Virus record (IMG/VR): IMGVR_UViG_3300030106_004702
Coordinates: 1 to 30,848 of that record
Strand: one strand, 5' to 3'
DNA from: a virus
Length of the DNA stretch: 30,848 bases
Position numbers and translations under genes: made by a program. The first letter of the stretch is position 1. Every line of letters starts with the position of its first letter. Shown here piece by piece: positions 7,900 through 15,589 of this stretch. The notes below the pieces were generated by a model. The model did no database searches. It had not been told where the DNA came from and was given only the letters and a program-made list of their open reading frames with translations.

Positions 7900-8326
7900 G
7901 ATCTCTCCTCGCTACTATAATGCTTTGCATGTTTTGGGTGTTAATTTGTTTCTGTTCTATCGTAAGACCTGTTGAGGTTAGAAGGTCTGATACCACTTCC
8001 GCGTTTAAAACTGAGTACATTGGTATGCCTCCATTAAATAGCAGGGTATTAAGATCTTGTATATCAATACCTGTCTTATTGTACTGGTGACAGACAAAGT
8101 CGATATCCTGCTGGTATACAATAATCTTACCATTCAATCTAAGTTTTGATGCTATCTTAGCCACCAAAGAGCCTATACTACTATAGTTGTAGGCGGTCAA
8201 AAAGTTGTCAACTATAATTTCCGTAGCCTCAGAATTTTCAACAAACATATCTATGTTATTTATATCTTGTATCCAAGTGTGAGATCCGGAATCTTCTGGT
8301 TGTATATGTGATAATAATATTTTCAT
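7892..8326 (-). CDS. Methyltransferase-like protein lacking the SAM loop
   Basis: 144 residues, ATG at 8326 with AGGT nine bases upstream. The order of elements matches the second half of a class I methyltransferase: ATEIIVDNFLTAYN (like the motif IV strand, where D-x-x-x-A is usual), a helix LVAKIASKLRLNG, GKIIVYQQD (motif VI region), and a C-terminal hairpin EVVSDLLTSTGLTIEQKQIN followed by NMQSIIVARR. The glycine-rich motif I that binds S-adenosylmethionine is absent. The first 30 residues (MKILLSHIQPED) do not supply one. It could be a truncated enzyme, an accessory subunit of a neighbouring methyltransferase, or a diverged enzyme with a different cofactor site. It is intact as an ORF, with no stop or frameshift visible. 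Confidence 0.55.
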   Translation of the reverse strand: MKILLSHIQPEDSGSHTWIQDINNIDMFVENSEATEIIVDNFLTAYNYSSIGSLVAKIASKLRLNGKIIVYQQDIDFVCHQYNKTGIDIQDLNTLLFNGGIPMYSVLNAEVVSDLLTSTGLTIEQKQINTQNMQSIIVARRDHV

Positions 8327-8330
8327 TTTT

Positions 8331-9344
8331 CTACCTGTAGTTTTGTATTACTGTTTTGAATAATTCATTCCAGCTATTAGTGAATCTTTTTAAGCTGAAG
8401 ATATCTTGTATTGTGGCCTTTGCACTTTCGCCAAGTTTTCTAGCCTCGTCGGGATGACCAAGGAGATACAAACAATGTTCTCTCAGTTCGTCAGCTGAGT
8501 TAGCGAGAAGACCGTTCTCTCCATGTGTTATAATCTCTGGTATCATACAGTTGTTAGTGCTAACTATCGCGCACCCACAAGCCATAGCTTCCATCAGTAC
8601 TGTAGGGACTGGAGAATGTATAGAAGTATTCAAAAATACTGAAGAACTTTTATAAGCATTCCGAAGCGCTTCTGTCGTTTCGGCAGGTTTTGAAAAACCC
8701 GGACTGTCCCCAAGAACTTTAACAGGGAGCTGAGAATCTCCACCACTCACTATTTCATTCCACAAATTCCAACCACAACACCAGTCTCTATTTGGCCAGT
8801 CATTGACTACGGAAAGACAAACATTATCCCTATCTCTTTCCATACCTTTATCCCAAAATTCTGTGTCTATGCCATGCTCAACAAATGTGCAGTTCTCAGA
8901 TTCATGCTTACCCCAAGCTCCCATATTATATCTAGATATGAAGCTGTCGTGATCCACTGGTATATTATTAAAGCTTTGAACCTGACTAGAAATATCAAAC
9001 CTGATATCAGGAAGCACATGAGTGTGTCGTATAATTGGTATGTTGTATATTGACTGTAGCTCTTTCGCTATAGCTATTCTCTCGCAGCTTGTATGCGACA
9101 ATATTAGATCAAAGTTAATATGGGTAGGCACTTCTACTATTTCATGATAGTTCTTAGGAACTATACCATAATCTCTATTCCAAGTTTTTCCATGTTTGAT
9201 GGAATAAAACTCGTGTCCTGTCATACATAGATTCTGCTCGTATCTCTCATGGGTGCAGAATGTTAAGATGTTAAGTTTATTCTCTGGAGGAAAACACCTT
9301 CTCAATATAGACCTGACCGATTCTTGTGTTGCATTACTAACCAT
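8331..9344 (-). CDS. GT4-family glycosyltransferase
   Basis: 337 residues, ATG at 9344 with AAAGGAG seven bases upstream. It has a GT-B fold with two Rossmann domains. The C-terminal domain starts near residue 178 (NVCLSVVNDWPNRDW). It carries the GT4 donor motif SIHSPVPTVLMEAMACGCAIVSTN near 240, where the two glutamates of the E-x7-E pattern are represented by a proline-substituted first position and E near 251. This first-glutamate loss is odd and may affect donor choice. PEIITHGENGLLA, typical of GT4, follows. The N-terminal domain binds the acceptor and contains FDLILSHTSCERIA. The next gene overlaps by 8 bases. The enzyme is probably cytoplasmic and retaining. Confidence 0.82.
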   Translation of the reverse strand: MVSNATQESVRSILRRCFPPENKLNILTFCTHERYEQNLCMTGHEFYSIKHGKTWNRDYGIVPKNYHEIVEVPTHINFDLILSHTSCERIAIAKELQSIYNIPIIRHTHVLPDIRFDISSQVQSFNNIPVDHDSFISRYNMGAWGKHESENCTFVEHGIDTEFWDKGMERDRDNVCLSVVNDWPNRDWCCGWNLWNEIVSGGDSQLPVKVLGDSPGFSKPAETTEALRNAYKSSSVFLNTSIHSPVPTVLMEAMACGCAIVSTNNCMIPEIITHGENGLLANSADELREHCLYLLGHPDEARKLGESAKATIQDIFSLKRFTNSWNELFKTVIQNYR

Positions 9345-10443
9345 CTAGTAGCTCCTTTAACTGACGCCCAATAATAGCTGTATCATACGATGATGCGCCA
9401 TGCTTAGCGTTTTCACATAAATCGTCGTAAGACTTTTTGTTTGTAGTATACTGTTGGTACACAAGTCTCATCTTAGCTGCAAGATCAGATACGTCTGGCT
9501 CCATCCATTTTGAATCTGCCGTATACAAAGTGTCCAGAGTGTCCGTCGCTTCATAGCAGGGCTGTAGTGTGGATTTTACAGGAAAACCTACGCAGAAGTC
9601 ATCCATTCCAGTTCCTTGTGTGTAGATGACAGGCATACCTAAAGCCATAGCTTCCATAGCTGGTATACACCATGCTTCTCCAAAGCTGGGCATTACAAAA
9701 CAATGAGCCTGTTTCATCAAAGAATGTAGATGCTGATGCTCCAAGTAACCGGCTATCACAACTTCCTCTTTATACTTTTTCCCTGTCTTCAAAGATCTCT
9801 TCACATGTTCAGAAAGATCTCTAAATAAAGATAGACTCTGATCACTGCCGTATCCTGATTTATGAACCTTGAATAGTATATTCACAGGTTCAGATGGATG
9901 AAATTCAGTATGAAAAGCTCTTAAGAGCGCTTCTATATTCTTCCTCTTGCCCATCTCTCCAACAAAGCAGAAGTTAAAAGTACCTTCTAGTTCTGGAGCG
10001 TTAGCTGTGGACTCAACATTTTCATACTTAGATATATCCAAAGAGTGGGGAGCTATCTTAATAGGAACTTTGACGCCGCTTCTTTGGGACGCTTTTACCA
10101 TTTGCTTGTTAGGAACCCAAGCCTCATCCATAAGATTTATGCTTTTTTGCCACATTGAGTCAGAAAAGGAATGTGTTTCGGTCACATAAAACCCTATGTT
10201 TTTGAATCGTCTGTCATAGACATATAAATGTGGTAGCGTGTGTTGAATGCAAACGTCTGAGCCTAAAGAGGTATCGGACTCAAGCTCTAATATCCTACTC
10301 GGGACTTCAGCATCACCCCCATTAAATTTAATGGCTCTCGGCACAACATTTACTCCAGCGGAATCTAATGCGAGTATATTATTTATACAAGCGTTAGCCC
10401 ATCCAGTTCCGTCTTTGTAATTTCCTATATATACAACTTTCAT
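9337..10443 (-). CDS. GT4-family glycosyltransferase
   Basis: 368 residues, ATG at 10443 with GAGGTC ahead, five bases after the upstream stop. The N-terminal acceptor domain starts VVYIGNYKDGTGWANACIN, with a glycine-rich turn. The C-terminal donor domain begins with FNFCFVGEMGKRKNIEALLR near residue 155 (the conserved R-K pair contacts the donor phosphate). It ends with PSFGEAWCIPAMEAMALGMP near 252-272, in which the E-x7-E pattern is intact. The late segment YDTAIIGRQLKELL is the usual GT4 C-terminal helix that folds back. It is one of three GT4 genes in tandem, probably adding successive sugars to the same chain. Confidence 0.88.
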   Translation of the reverse strand: MKVVYIGNYKDGTGWANACINNILALDSAGVNVVPRAIKFNGGDAEVPSRILELESDTSLGSDVCIQHTLPHLYVYDRRFKNIGFYVTETHSFSDSMWQKSINLMDEAWVPNKQMVKASQRSGVKVPIKIAPHSLDISKYENVESTANAPELEGTFNFCFVGEMGKRKNIEALLRAFHTEFHPSEPVNILFKVHKSGYGSDQSLSLFRDLSEHVKRSLKTGKKYKEEVVIAGYLEHQHLHSLMKQAHCFVMPSFGEAWCIPAMEAMALGMPVIYTQGTGMDDFCVGFPVKSTLQPCYEATDTLDTLYTADSKWMEPDVSDLAAKMRLVYQQYTTNKKSYDDLCENAKHGASSYDTAIIGRQLKELLDG

Positions 10444-10447
10444 TTTA

Positions 10448-12088
10448 TTAAGACCTCAAATTTAATTGTTGGGCTCTTACGCTTTCCCACTTGTTATGTA
10501 GGTTTCTAATTTGAGCAAGTGAATCATAAGCTTCTTTTACGGTGAACCTCGCCCATGTTTGGACACTGTTCTCTATATGAGATTCATTGAAGTAGTATCC
10601 CGGCATGGTACTATGGGCCGAGCATTTGTAAGTCAAATCTTTGACCAGTCTTTTCCATTGATAGTTACCTATTGCTTCAGGAGTGTGTAAAACATGCTCG
10701 AATAAAAAGTTAGCCTGACCGTGTGGTGATAGTCCATCGGGAACGCTAGCGGCGGGTTCTATAATTTTCGGTGGTGATAGCCAAGTTTCAGATATATCTC
10801 TAACTGGAGTGCTATGGAAGAAGTCAGACCATACCTTTGCGGTTTTATCCCAGCTATAATGATTGAGACAATTCTCCCTCATCTTCATTCCCATTGTCTG
10901 TAAGTCTTCCCTATTCTTGCTGTAAAGCTCAATTAACTTCACTAATGTAGCATCGTTGTCAGGAATCGCTCTATTGCAACCAGTCTCACACTCTCTAGTG
11001 AGAGCTAAAGGTTTTAAAGGAATACCTCCAACATTTTTGACTACAGATTCCATAGCAGAGTAGTCTATTGCCAGAAGAGGCAACCCAGATTGAACCGCTT
11101 CTAATTGAGGCATCCCAAAGCCTTCACTATTCGCGTATTGAATGTATACATCAAACAGGTTATATATTCTTGCTAGGTCTTTTTCTTCTATCTTATTGTT
11201 GACACCAACCAATTCCTTGGAAAAACTATTGCAAGCTTTACAGGCTTGTATCGAATCACTAAAGAATGTTGGCGTTATATCTCCACACTTTTTACATCTA
11301 TAGGTAAACAACACTCTATTAGTTAATCCGTACTCTTGCAGCAGGTCTGGAATTTCCCACCCAACATCTGGATAATATGTGTGGCAATATAGGAAGCATT
11401 GGGGATCTTTGGTGATGTCCAAAAACTGTCTAAAAACCTTGAACAGGTCTGGATAAAGCTTTCTTCTTTGATTTCGCATCACTGTACCTATAATAAAAGG
11501 TTCTCCACCGATGCCCATACTTTCTCTGTGAGCCTTCTTGTTGGCTACTGGAAAGAAGCTATCACTCGCGCAAGGGGAGGCGATGTCGATAAAGTTTAGA
11601 GAATCGCACTGATTAGTCAGTGTCTCTTTGCCAAACTCAGAATACGCAAATACAGAGTCGGCGGTAGAAAAAGTTTCTATCCACTGTTTGTTCTGTGGGT
11701 AGGCATCTACAGTAGGCATTAAAGCCCAATGGAAATGATTTCTAAAGCTAGATCTTTGCTGAAATTCTACCATCCACCAATCTCTAATATCCATAACGAA
11801 ATCAGGCAAGAAGTCTAGCAACACCTGATTGAATGTGTACTCTCCAAATTGATAACTGGGATATGACTTATAATCATCCCACTCGGCGGAACCTTTTATT
11901 GGTTGGTTTGCGTAGACTTTCCAAGGAGTGTTTGGATTTACTGATGGCTGATCGCAATAGCAGGCGAGTTCTGCCACTTCAAATGCTGGATCTTGATGTA
12001 GTCTGGAAAGCACCTCCTTTGTGTAGACTGAGTACCCTGTAGGCAGGTGTGATGCTTCAGTACAAAATAATATTTTCTTACGTCTCAT
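10448..12088 (-). CDS. Large GT4-family glycosyltransferase with embedded zinc ribbon
   Basis: 546 residues, ATG at 12088. The N-terminal domain starts KILFCTEASHLPTGYSVYTK. The donor domain starts near 199 (IIGTVMRNQRRKLYPDL) and carries SEGFGMPQLEAVQSGLPLLA at 321-340, with an intact E322-x7-E330 pattern. Between these two parts, at 265-286, lies a four-cysteine module CKKCGD...CKACNS (C265, C268, C283, C286) spaced like a zinc ribbon, inserted in a loop of the donor domain. Such an insertion is uncommon in GT4 enzymes. After the GT4 core there is an extra tail of about 110 residues (from about 437 to the end) with no recognised domain. The gene overlaps the sigma-like gene upstream by 11 bases. 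Donor and acceptor are unknown. Confidence 0.85.
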   Translation of the reverse strand: MRRKKILFCTEASHLPTGYSVYTKEVLSRLHQDPAFEVAELACYCDQPSVNPNTPWKVYANQPIKGSAEWDDYKSYPSYQFGEYTFNQVLLDFLPDFVMDIRDWWMVEFQQRSSFRNHFHWALMPTVDAYPQNKQWIETFSTADSVFAYSEFGKETLTNQCDSLNFIDIASPCASDSFFPVANKKAHRESMGIGGEPFIIGTVMRNQRRKLYPDLFKVFRQFLDITKDPQCFLYCHTYYPDVGWEIPDLLQEYGLTNRVLFTYRCKKCGDITPTFFSDSIQACKACNSFSKELVGVNNKIEEKDLARIYNLFDVYIQYANSEGFGMPQLEAVQSGLPLLAIDYSAMESVVKNVGGIPLKPLALTRECETGCNRAIPDNDATLVKLIELYSKNREDLQTMGMKMRENCLNHYSWDKTAKVWSDFFHSTPVRDISETWLSPPKIIEPAASVPDGLSPHGQANFLFEHVLHTPEAIGNYQWKRLVKDLTYKCSAHSTMPGYYFNESHIENSVQTWARFTVKEAYDSLAQIRNLHNKWESVRAQQLNLRS

Positions 12089-12563
12089 TGAGTTGAACTT
12101 TTCCTATCGCAGAATAAAACAAGTCGTAATACTCCCTTTTTGTAAGGTGTAGGGAGTCACATATATCTTTTCGTGTAGACCCTAGAGACTTATATAGCAG
12201 TAGCTTATGTTCTATTGGCAACAGTTTAGCGGACGCTTTTTCTATAATATCTCTTACAGTGGAGGCGTATTCTTTATCCTCTTGAATCTCTGCAAAGTCA
12301 GCCAAACCAAGCTTAACTTTCTCCGCCCAAAACTTTTCCTTAGATAAGAATCTTAAGATATAATTCTTAGCACTAGAAAATACATAATTTCTCAGGGGTC
12401 CAATTTCAGGATCATAGTTCCTGATAGCATTGAGGGCACCGAGAAATGATACTTGCATTAAATCCTCTAATGGGATTGTCTTTACTAGGTTATTAAACTT
12501 AGCTGACAAATATAGTATGATGTCATAATAGTCATCTAGTAGTTCTTTTTCAGTCTTTACCAT
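12078..12563 (-). CDS. Phage sigma-70-family factor, compact
   Basis: 161 residues from the ATG at 12563, which overlaps the ssb stop by 14 bases. A longer TTG frame reaches 12662 deep inside ssb and is unlikely. Residues about 10-75 match sigma region 2: a helix ending in LSAKFN, then IPLEDLMQVSFLGALNAIRN (close to the EDLxQxGxxGLxxAIxxF core-binding signature), YDPEIGPLRNYVFSSAKNYI and LRFLSKEK. The end of the protein (IEHKLLLYKSLGSTRKDICD then KREYYDLFYSAIGKVQ) fits region 4, an HTH that would read the -35 element. Region 3 is short. It probably directs host RNA polymerase to a class of phage promoters. Its place directly after ssb and before the glycan island suggests the switch from replication to later genes. 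The absence of anti-sigma or autoregulatory sites is from eye inspection only. Confidence 0.75.
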   Translation of the reverse strand: MVKTEKELLDDYYDIILYLSAKFNNLVKTIPLEDLMQVSFLGALNAIRNYDPEIGPLRNYVFSSAKNYILRFLSKEKFWAEKVKLGLADFAEIQEDKEYASTVRDIIEKASAKLLPIEHKLLLYKSLGSTRKDICDSLHLTKREYYDLFYSAIGKVQLNET

Positions 12564-12873
12564 TGCAGATCTTAAAACTCTTGACTCTGAAGTTAATTTT
12601 TTCTTTACTTTGTTCTTCCGGCGTGACCCACTTTTGTTGTCTGGCACAAGATTCGATTGCAACTAAATCTCCTTTTTTACAGACTTTTTTAAAGGCTGTA
12701 GCTCCGCTGTCCCAAGCCTCGAAATCTAGGAAATCAACGCGCTTCTTCTTTGTTCCGTCTTTATCTTTTCTATACTCTTCTATAGCCAAAGAGAATGTTA
12801 CTAATTGCGTAGAGCCAACGTCTTTGATCACCGGATCACTAACAAGCCTACCTATAAATGTGCATATATTCAT
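12550..12873 (-). CDS. ssb: Single-stranded DNA-binding protein
   Basis: 107 residues, ATG at 12873 with a perfect AGGAGGT three bases before it. It is an OB fold of the bacterial SSB type: MNICTFIGRLVSDPVIK, then VTFSLAIEEYRKDKDG, VDFLDFEAWDSGATAFKKVCKKGDLVAIES, and a last strand INFRVKSFKIC. It is shorter than host SSB (about 170-180 residues). The flexible acidic tail ending in DDDIPF, which recruits host repair proteins, is absent. The protein stops at NGKD right after the fold, so interactions made through that tail in bacteria are not expected here. It follows the C-terminal polymerase half and probably coats single strands at the phage fork. A candidate promoter lies just upstream. Confidence 0.9.
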   Translation of the reverse strand: MNICTFIGRLVSDPVIKDVGSTQLVTFSLAIEEYRKDKDGTKKKRVDFLDFEAWDSGATAFKKVCKKGDLVAIESCARQQKWVTPEEQSKEKINFRVKSFKICNGKD

Positions 12874-12895
12874 AATACCTCCTGTCTTTACAAAT

Positions 12896-12925
12896 ATATT
12901 ATATGCATATCTTAGACTTGAGACA
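12896..12925 (-). promoter_or_regulatory. Candidate promoter upstream of ssb
   Basis: On the minus strand the pattern is TGTC (12925-12922), 18 bases, then TATAATAT (12903-12896). The second box ends 22 bases before the ssb start codon, leaving room for a start point and the AGGAGGT site. The same TGTC-N18-TATAATAT spacing occurs in the gap before the FmdB gene (27693-27722). The upstream box does not look like TTGACA. It could be read by a phage or host sigma factor. The evidence is pattern only. Confidence 0.3.
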
Positions 12926-14471
12926 CTTTATTAATTATTAAACTGGTGTCTTTTTTCTTAGATACTTGACCAAAAACTATAACCGTGTTACCTTCGTATA
13001 ATATATTCTTAAATTCATCATAAGCATCAGGAAACATTATAGCAGAGTCCAGCATGGCTGAGGAGTCTTCTACAGATAAGAACGCCATAGTTTGTCCGGG
13101 ATTTTTACCATTTTTAGTAACATACTCACGTAAAGAGTTTATATGGATAACTAAGTTAACTGAGCCGGTTTTTCCATTTAGTATTTCTTTACATGTAGAG
13201 TTGACTACAGCGCTTTGTACTGCGTCTGTCTTGCAAAATGTTAAAGACGTTCCCATATATTTCTTTTCTGTGTCCGCTATCCACTCTGGATAGTCCGTTA
13301 GATCAAACGGTGGAGACTCAATTACATTTCTAATGTCAAAGACCTTCATAAGCCTATTAGAATTTATCTTCAAATTATTTATCATATTATCTATAGAATT
13401 AACGAGGCTATCATCGCTAATGTAATTGTCAGCAAGCCACTGTCTTTCTCTAGCCGATAGATCTTTATAGCTCTTGTACTCGTAAATTAGCTCATTGCGA
13501 TGCTTACGGTTTTTGCTACCATTGAAGGCTCCAACCTTTATCAAGGACTCCATACATGTCTTGTTTATCTTAAGGCCTAGATTCAACAGAATATCCATCC
13601 ACGTAAATTCTTGAAATTTTTTACCTAATTTTTCTTCTATCTCTGGTATAAGGTCTAATAGTTTTGTAGTTTCTGAGTTGCCAACACCTTTGACATTGGT
13701 TACTCCAAAATATACTTTACCATCTTTAGCAGTAAATGATGAATAGAAATGCCCCAAGCGAGGAGGCAATGTTTCTATATCATATAGTTTAGCGTCGGAT
13801 ACCAGTTCTTTTATCTCTGTATGGGCATCTGGCTTTCTCTCTGAGTGATTGAGATAGGATTCAAAGAACTTAAGCTTTCTATGTACCTTACAGTAGGCAC
13901 TCCTGTATGCGTTTACCGCATATGAAACTGCATGCGATTTGTTGAATGCATAACGGTTTGACTTTTCAATCCACCCGAATATTTCTTCTGAGGTTTCCTC
14001 ATTAATATTATTCGCTGTTGCCCCTTTGATAAACGAACCTTTTAACTTGTTCATCAAATCGGCCTTCTTCTTGCCAATAGCTTTGCGTAAGTCATCCGCC
14101 TCTTTGAGGTCGAAACCAGCGAGCTGTTGGGCGATCTTCATGGATTGCTCTTGGTACACAAGAACTCCAAAAGTTTCCTTCAGGATTGGTTCAAGACTTG
14201 GATGTAGATATTTAACCTCGTCAATGCCGGCCTTACGATCAACGTAATGTTGAGTCATAGACTTACCCTCTGTGAACGCTTTCAAACATCCGGGCCTAAT
14301 CAAAGATATTAACGCTGCTAATTCTTCAATGTTGCGAGGACGCACTCTCTTCGCCCACGATCTTCCAAGTTGTGACTCTAACTGAAAGACCCCCTTGGTC
14401 TGACCTTCACAAATTAAATCCCAAACGCTAGAGTCGTCATAGTTATCAATATTAAACGTAGAATTCGCCAT
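12912..14471 (-). CDS. dnaE: DNA polymerase III alpha, C-terminal half (split)
   Basis: 519 residues from the ATG at 14471, chosen because GAGAAAG lies 9 bases upstream. A TTG six codons earlier would overlap that site. It begins exactly where the family's fingers region starts: GVFQLES at 27-33, the RPG motif at 59-61 (RPGCL), GVLVYQEQ at 102-109, GFDLKEADDLRKAIGKK at 119-135 and FNKSHAVSYA at 176-185, the segment that contacts the incoming nucleotide and template. A helix-hairpin-helix part ends near SLIKVGAFNGSKNRKHR, and the last 90 residues form an OB fold (AFLSVEDSSAMLDSAIMFP). None of the catalytic aspartates are here: they are in the N-terminal half at 15807-17378. The long tau-binding tail of E. 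coli DnaE is absent. The two halves presumably associate to form one enzyme. It overlaps the exonuclease gene by 20 bases. Confidence 0.92.
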   Translation of the reverse strand: MANSTFNIDNYDDSSVWDLICEGQTKGVFQLESQLGRSWAKRVRPRNIEELAALISLIRPGCLKAFTEGKSMTQHYVDRKAGIDEVKYLHPSLEPILKETFGVLVYQEQSMKIAQQLAGFDLKEADDLRKAIGKKKADLMNKLKGSFIKGATANNINEETSEEIFGWIEKSNRYAFNKSHAVSYAVNAYRSAYCKVHRKLKFFESYLNHSERKPDAHTEIKELVSDAKLYDIETLPPRLGHFYSSFTAKDGKVYFGVTNVKGVGNSETTKLLDLIPEIEEKLGKKFQEFTWMDILLNLGLKINKTCMESLIKVGAFNGSKNRKHRNELIYEYKSYKDLSARERQWLADNYISDDSLVNSIDNMINNLKINSNRLMKVFDIRNVIESPPFDLTDYPEWIADTEKKYMGTSLTFCKTDAVQSAVVNSTCKEILNGKTGSVNLVIHINSLREYVTKNGKNPGQTMAFLSVEDSSAMLDSAIMFPDAYDEFKNILYEGNTVIVFGQVSKKKDTSLIINKVSQV

Positions 14472-15141
14472 TCGCAAACGCTTTCTCAAATTTGGTTTTT
14501 TCGGAAATGTTTCTCTGAAACTTTAGAAACTTAATCAATATATTAGCCGTGTCTTTAACGTCCTGCAACGCGTCGTGAGCGTTCTCCTTGCTTTCTTCAG
14601 GGAAACCCATATAGTCTCTTAGAAAGTCCATACTGAGACTCTTGAAGTCCTTATTGTTCTCAGTCCAAGAGAAAACCATATCCATCAAATCTAACTTAAA
14701 GATCGGATTAAACACAGTCTGGCGACCCCTCGAATCTGTTGTACCATACATATCACACATTCTCTGTACGATTGGTAAGTCAAATCCGATAATGTTATAA
14801 CCTGCGGCGATTGGAGCAGTGTAAGATGTTCCCCTAAAGTTAAACTTATTGCAGAAGTCCTCAAACTTATTCCACACAGTTTTTGGTAGAGGGGCTTTTG
14901 CTAGATCCTTGCGATTCTTCCCTGTGATTTCAAGAGCTTCATCCTCAATAGGATCAAATCCAGCTTCAATAGCTTTCTTATCGTCCAATATAGGCCTAAT
15001 CTCACTATTGAACATTCCTCCCGGTTGAAGGGTAAGCTTACGCCCATGAAGGGCTATTGCTGCAATCTGTGTGGGCTGTGTCTTATGTGGATTTCTAGAT
15101 CCTGTTTCAAAGTCAAATACAATTATATCTCTATAGTTCAT
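14452..15141 (-). CDS. DnaQ-like DEDDh 3'-5' exonuclease
   Basis: 229 residues. The ATG at 15141 is chosen because GGAGG lies nine bases ahead. The three Exo motifs are complete: D10-F-E12-T in IIVFDFETGS (Exo I), D121 in GYNIIGFDLPIVQR (Exo II), and H189/D194 in ENAHDALQDV (Exo III, so the DEDDh subtype). The protein is about the length of the epsilon proofreading subunit. It lies between the two halves of the polymerase and directly before the C-terminal half, so proofreading for the split polymerase is the likely role. The polymerase PHP domain looks degraded and would not proofread. No clamp-binding motif is obvious in the last 30 residues. Confidence 0.9.
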   Translation of the reverse strand: MNYRDIIVFDFETGSRNPHKTQPTQIAAIALHGRKLTLQPGGMFNSEIRPILDDKKAIEAGFDPIEDEALEITGKNRKDLAKAPLPKTVWNKFEDFCNKFNFRGTSYTAPIAAGYNIIGFDLPIVQRMCDMYGTTDSRGRQTVFNPIFKLDLMDMVFSWTENNKDFKSLSMDFLRDYMGFPEESKENAHDALQDVKDTANILIKFLKFQRNISEKTKFEKAFANGEFYV

Positions 15142-15589
15142 TACCAACCACCTCCGCTAATAGATTAGATTTTATCTTAATTAATTGGTCAAAATTAATG
15201 TCTAATTCTTCCAAATAATTAGTCACCAGCCCTGCAACAATTTTACTTTGTGACTGTCCTGTGAAAGAACTCACCATCTGCATTTTGTCTCTAAGGTCTA
15301 CTGGAAATACATAACATACATTAGTTGTAGGATTGATAAAAGTTGTATCTGACTCCATAAGCTCAGTTATAGATTGAACATCCGCATCAGACAACTTAAA
15401 CCACTCGCCTTCAGTATTTTTACTAGAATACATTTTATGCAATGCAGCTTCACTTACAAGTGCCTCATCACAATCTGCCAATAGCTCAATATCAGGTCTT
15501 GCGGTTTTAAATTTTTTCAACCTCTCATGGGGAGTTTTCGCCTTACCGATCTTGTACTCATCACCTGATTTCATTAAATATGTTCTCAT
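15131..15589 (-). CDS. GIY-YIG (T5orf172/MUG113-type) domain fused to ribbon-helix-helix
   Basis: 152 residues, ATG at 15589 in an ATGA overlap, with AAAGGTG seven bases upstream. Residues 3-65 form a GIY-YIG fold of the T5orf172/MUG113 type: T3-Y4-L5 for GIY, Y12-K13-I14-G15 for YIG, R23 as the catalytic arginine, E47 in the SEAALHKMY helix as the metal-binding glutamate, and GEWFKL at 61-66. Residues 92-127 look like a ribbon-helix-helix DNA-binding domain: a strand CYVFPVD, then a helix LRDKMQMVSS, the turn FTGQS, and a second helix SKIVAGLVTNYLEEL. The combination suggests a sequence-specific nuclease. It sits between the two halves of the polymerase gene, as homing endonucleases do in other split phage genes. 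It could also be a phage DNA-processing or host-DNA-degrading enzyme. Confidence 0.75.
   Translation of the reverse strand: MRTYLMKSGDEYKIGKAKTPHERLKKFKTARPDIELLADCDEALVSEAALHKMYSSKNTEGEWFKLSDADVQSITELMESDTTFINPTTNVCYVFPVDLRDKMQMVSSFTGQSQSKIVAGLVTNYLEELDINFDQLIKIKSNLLAEVVGNEL

Noticed and set aside
1-12088. A bacterial O-antigen or capsule locus instead of a phage island
   Set aside because: The array runs without a break into sigma, ssb and phage replication genes on the same strand, with the same overlapping style, and has no flippase or polymerase membrane genes (Wzx/Wzy). Assembly chimerism cannot be fully excluded.
12078-12662. The longer TTG-started frame of the sigma-like gene
   Set aside because: It would overlap ssb by more than 110 bases, and the added residues are basic low-complexity sequence from the ssb reading frame's opposite phase.
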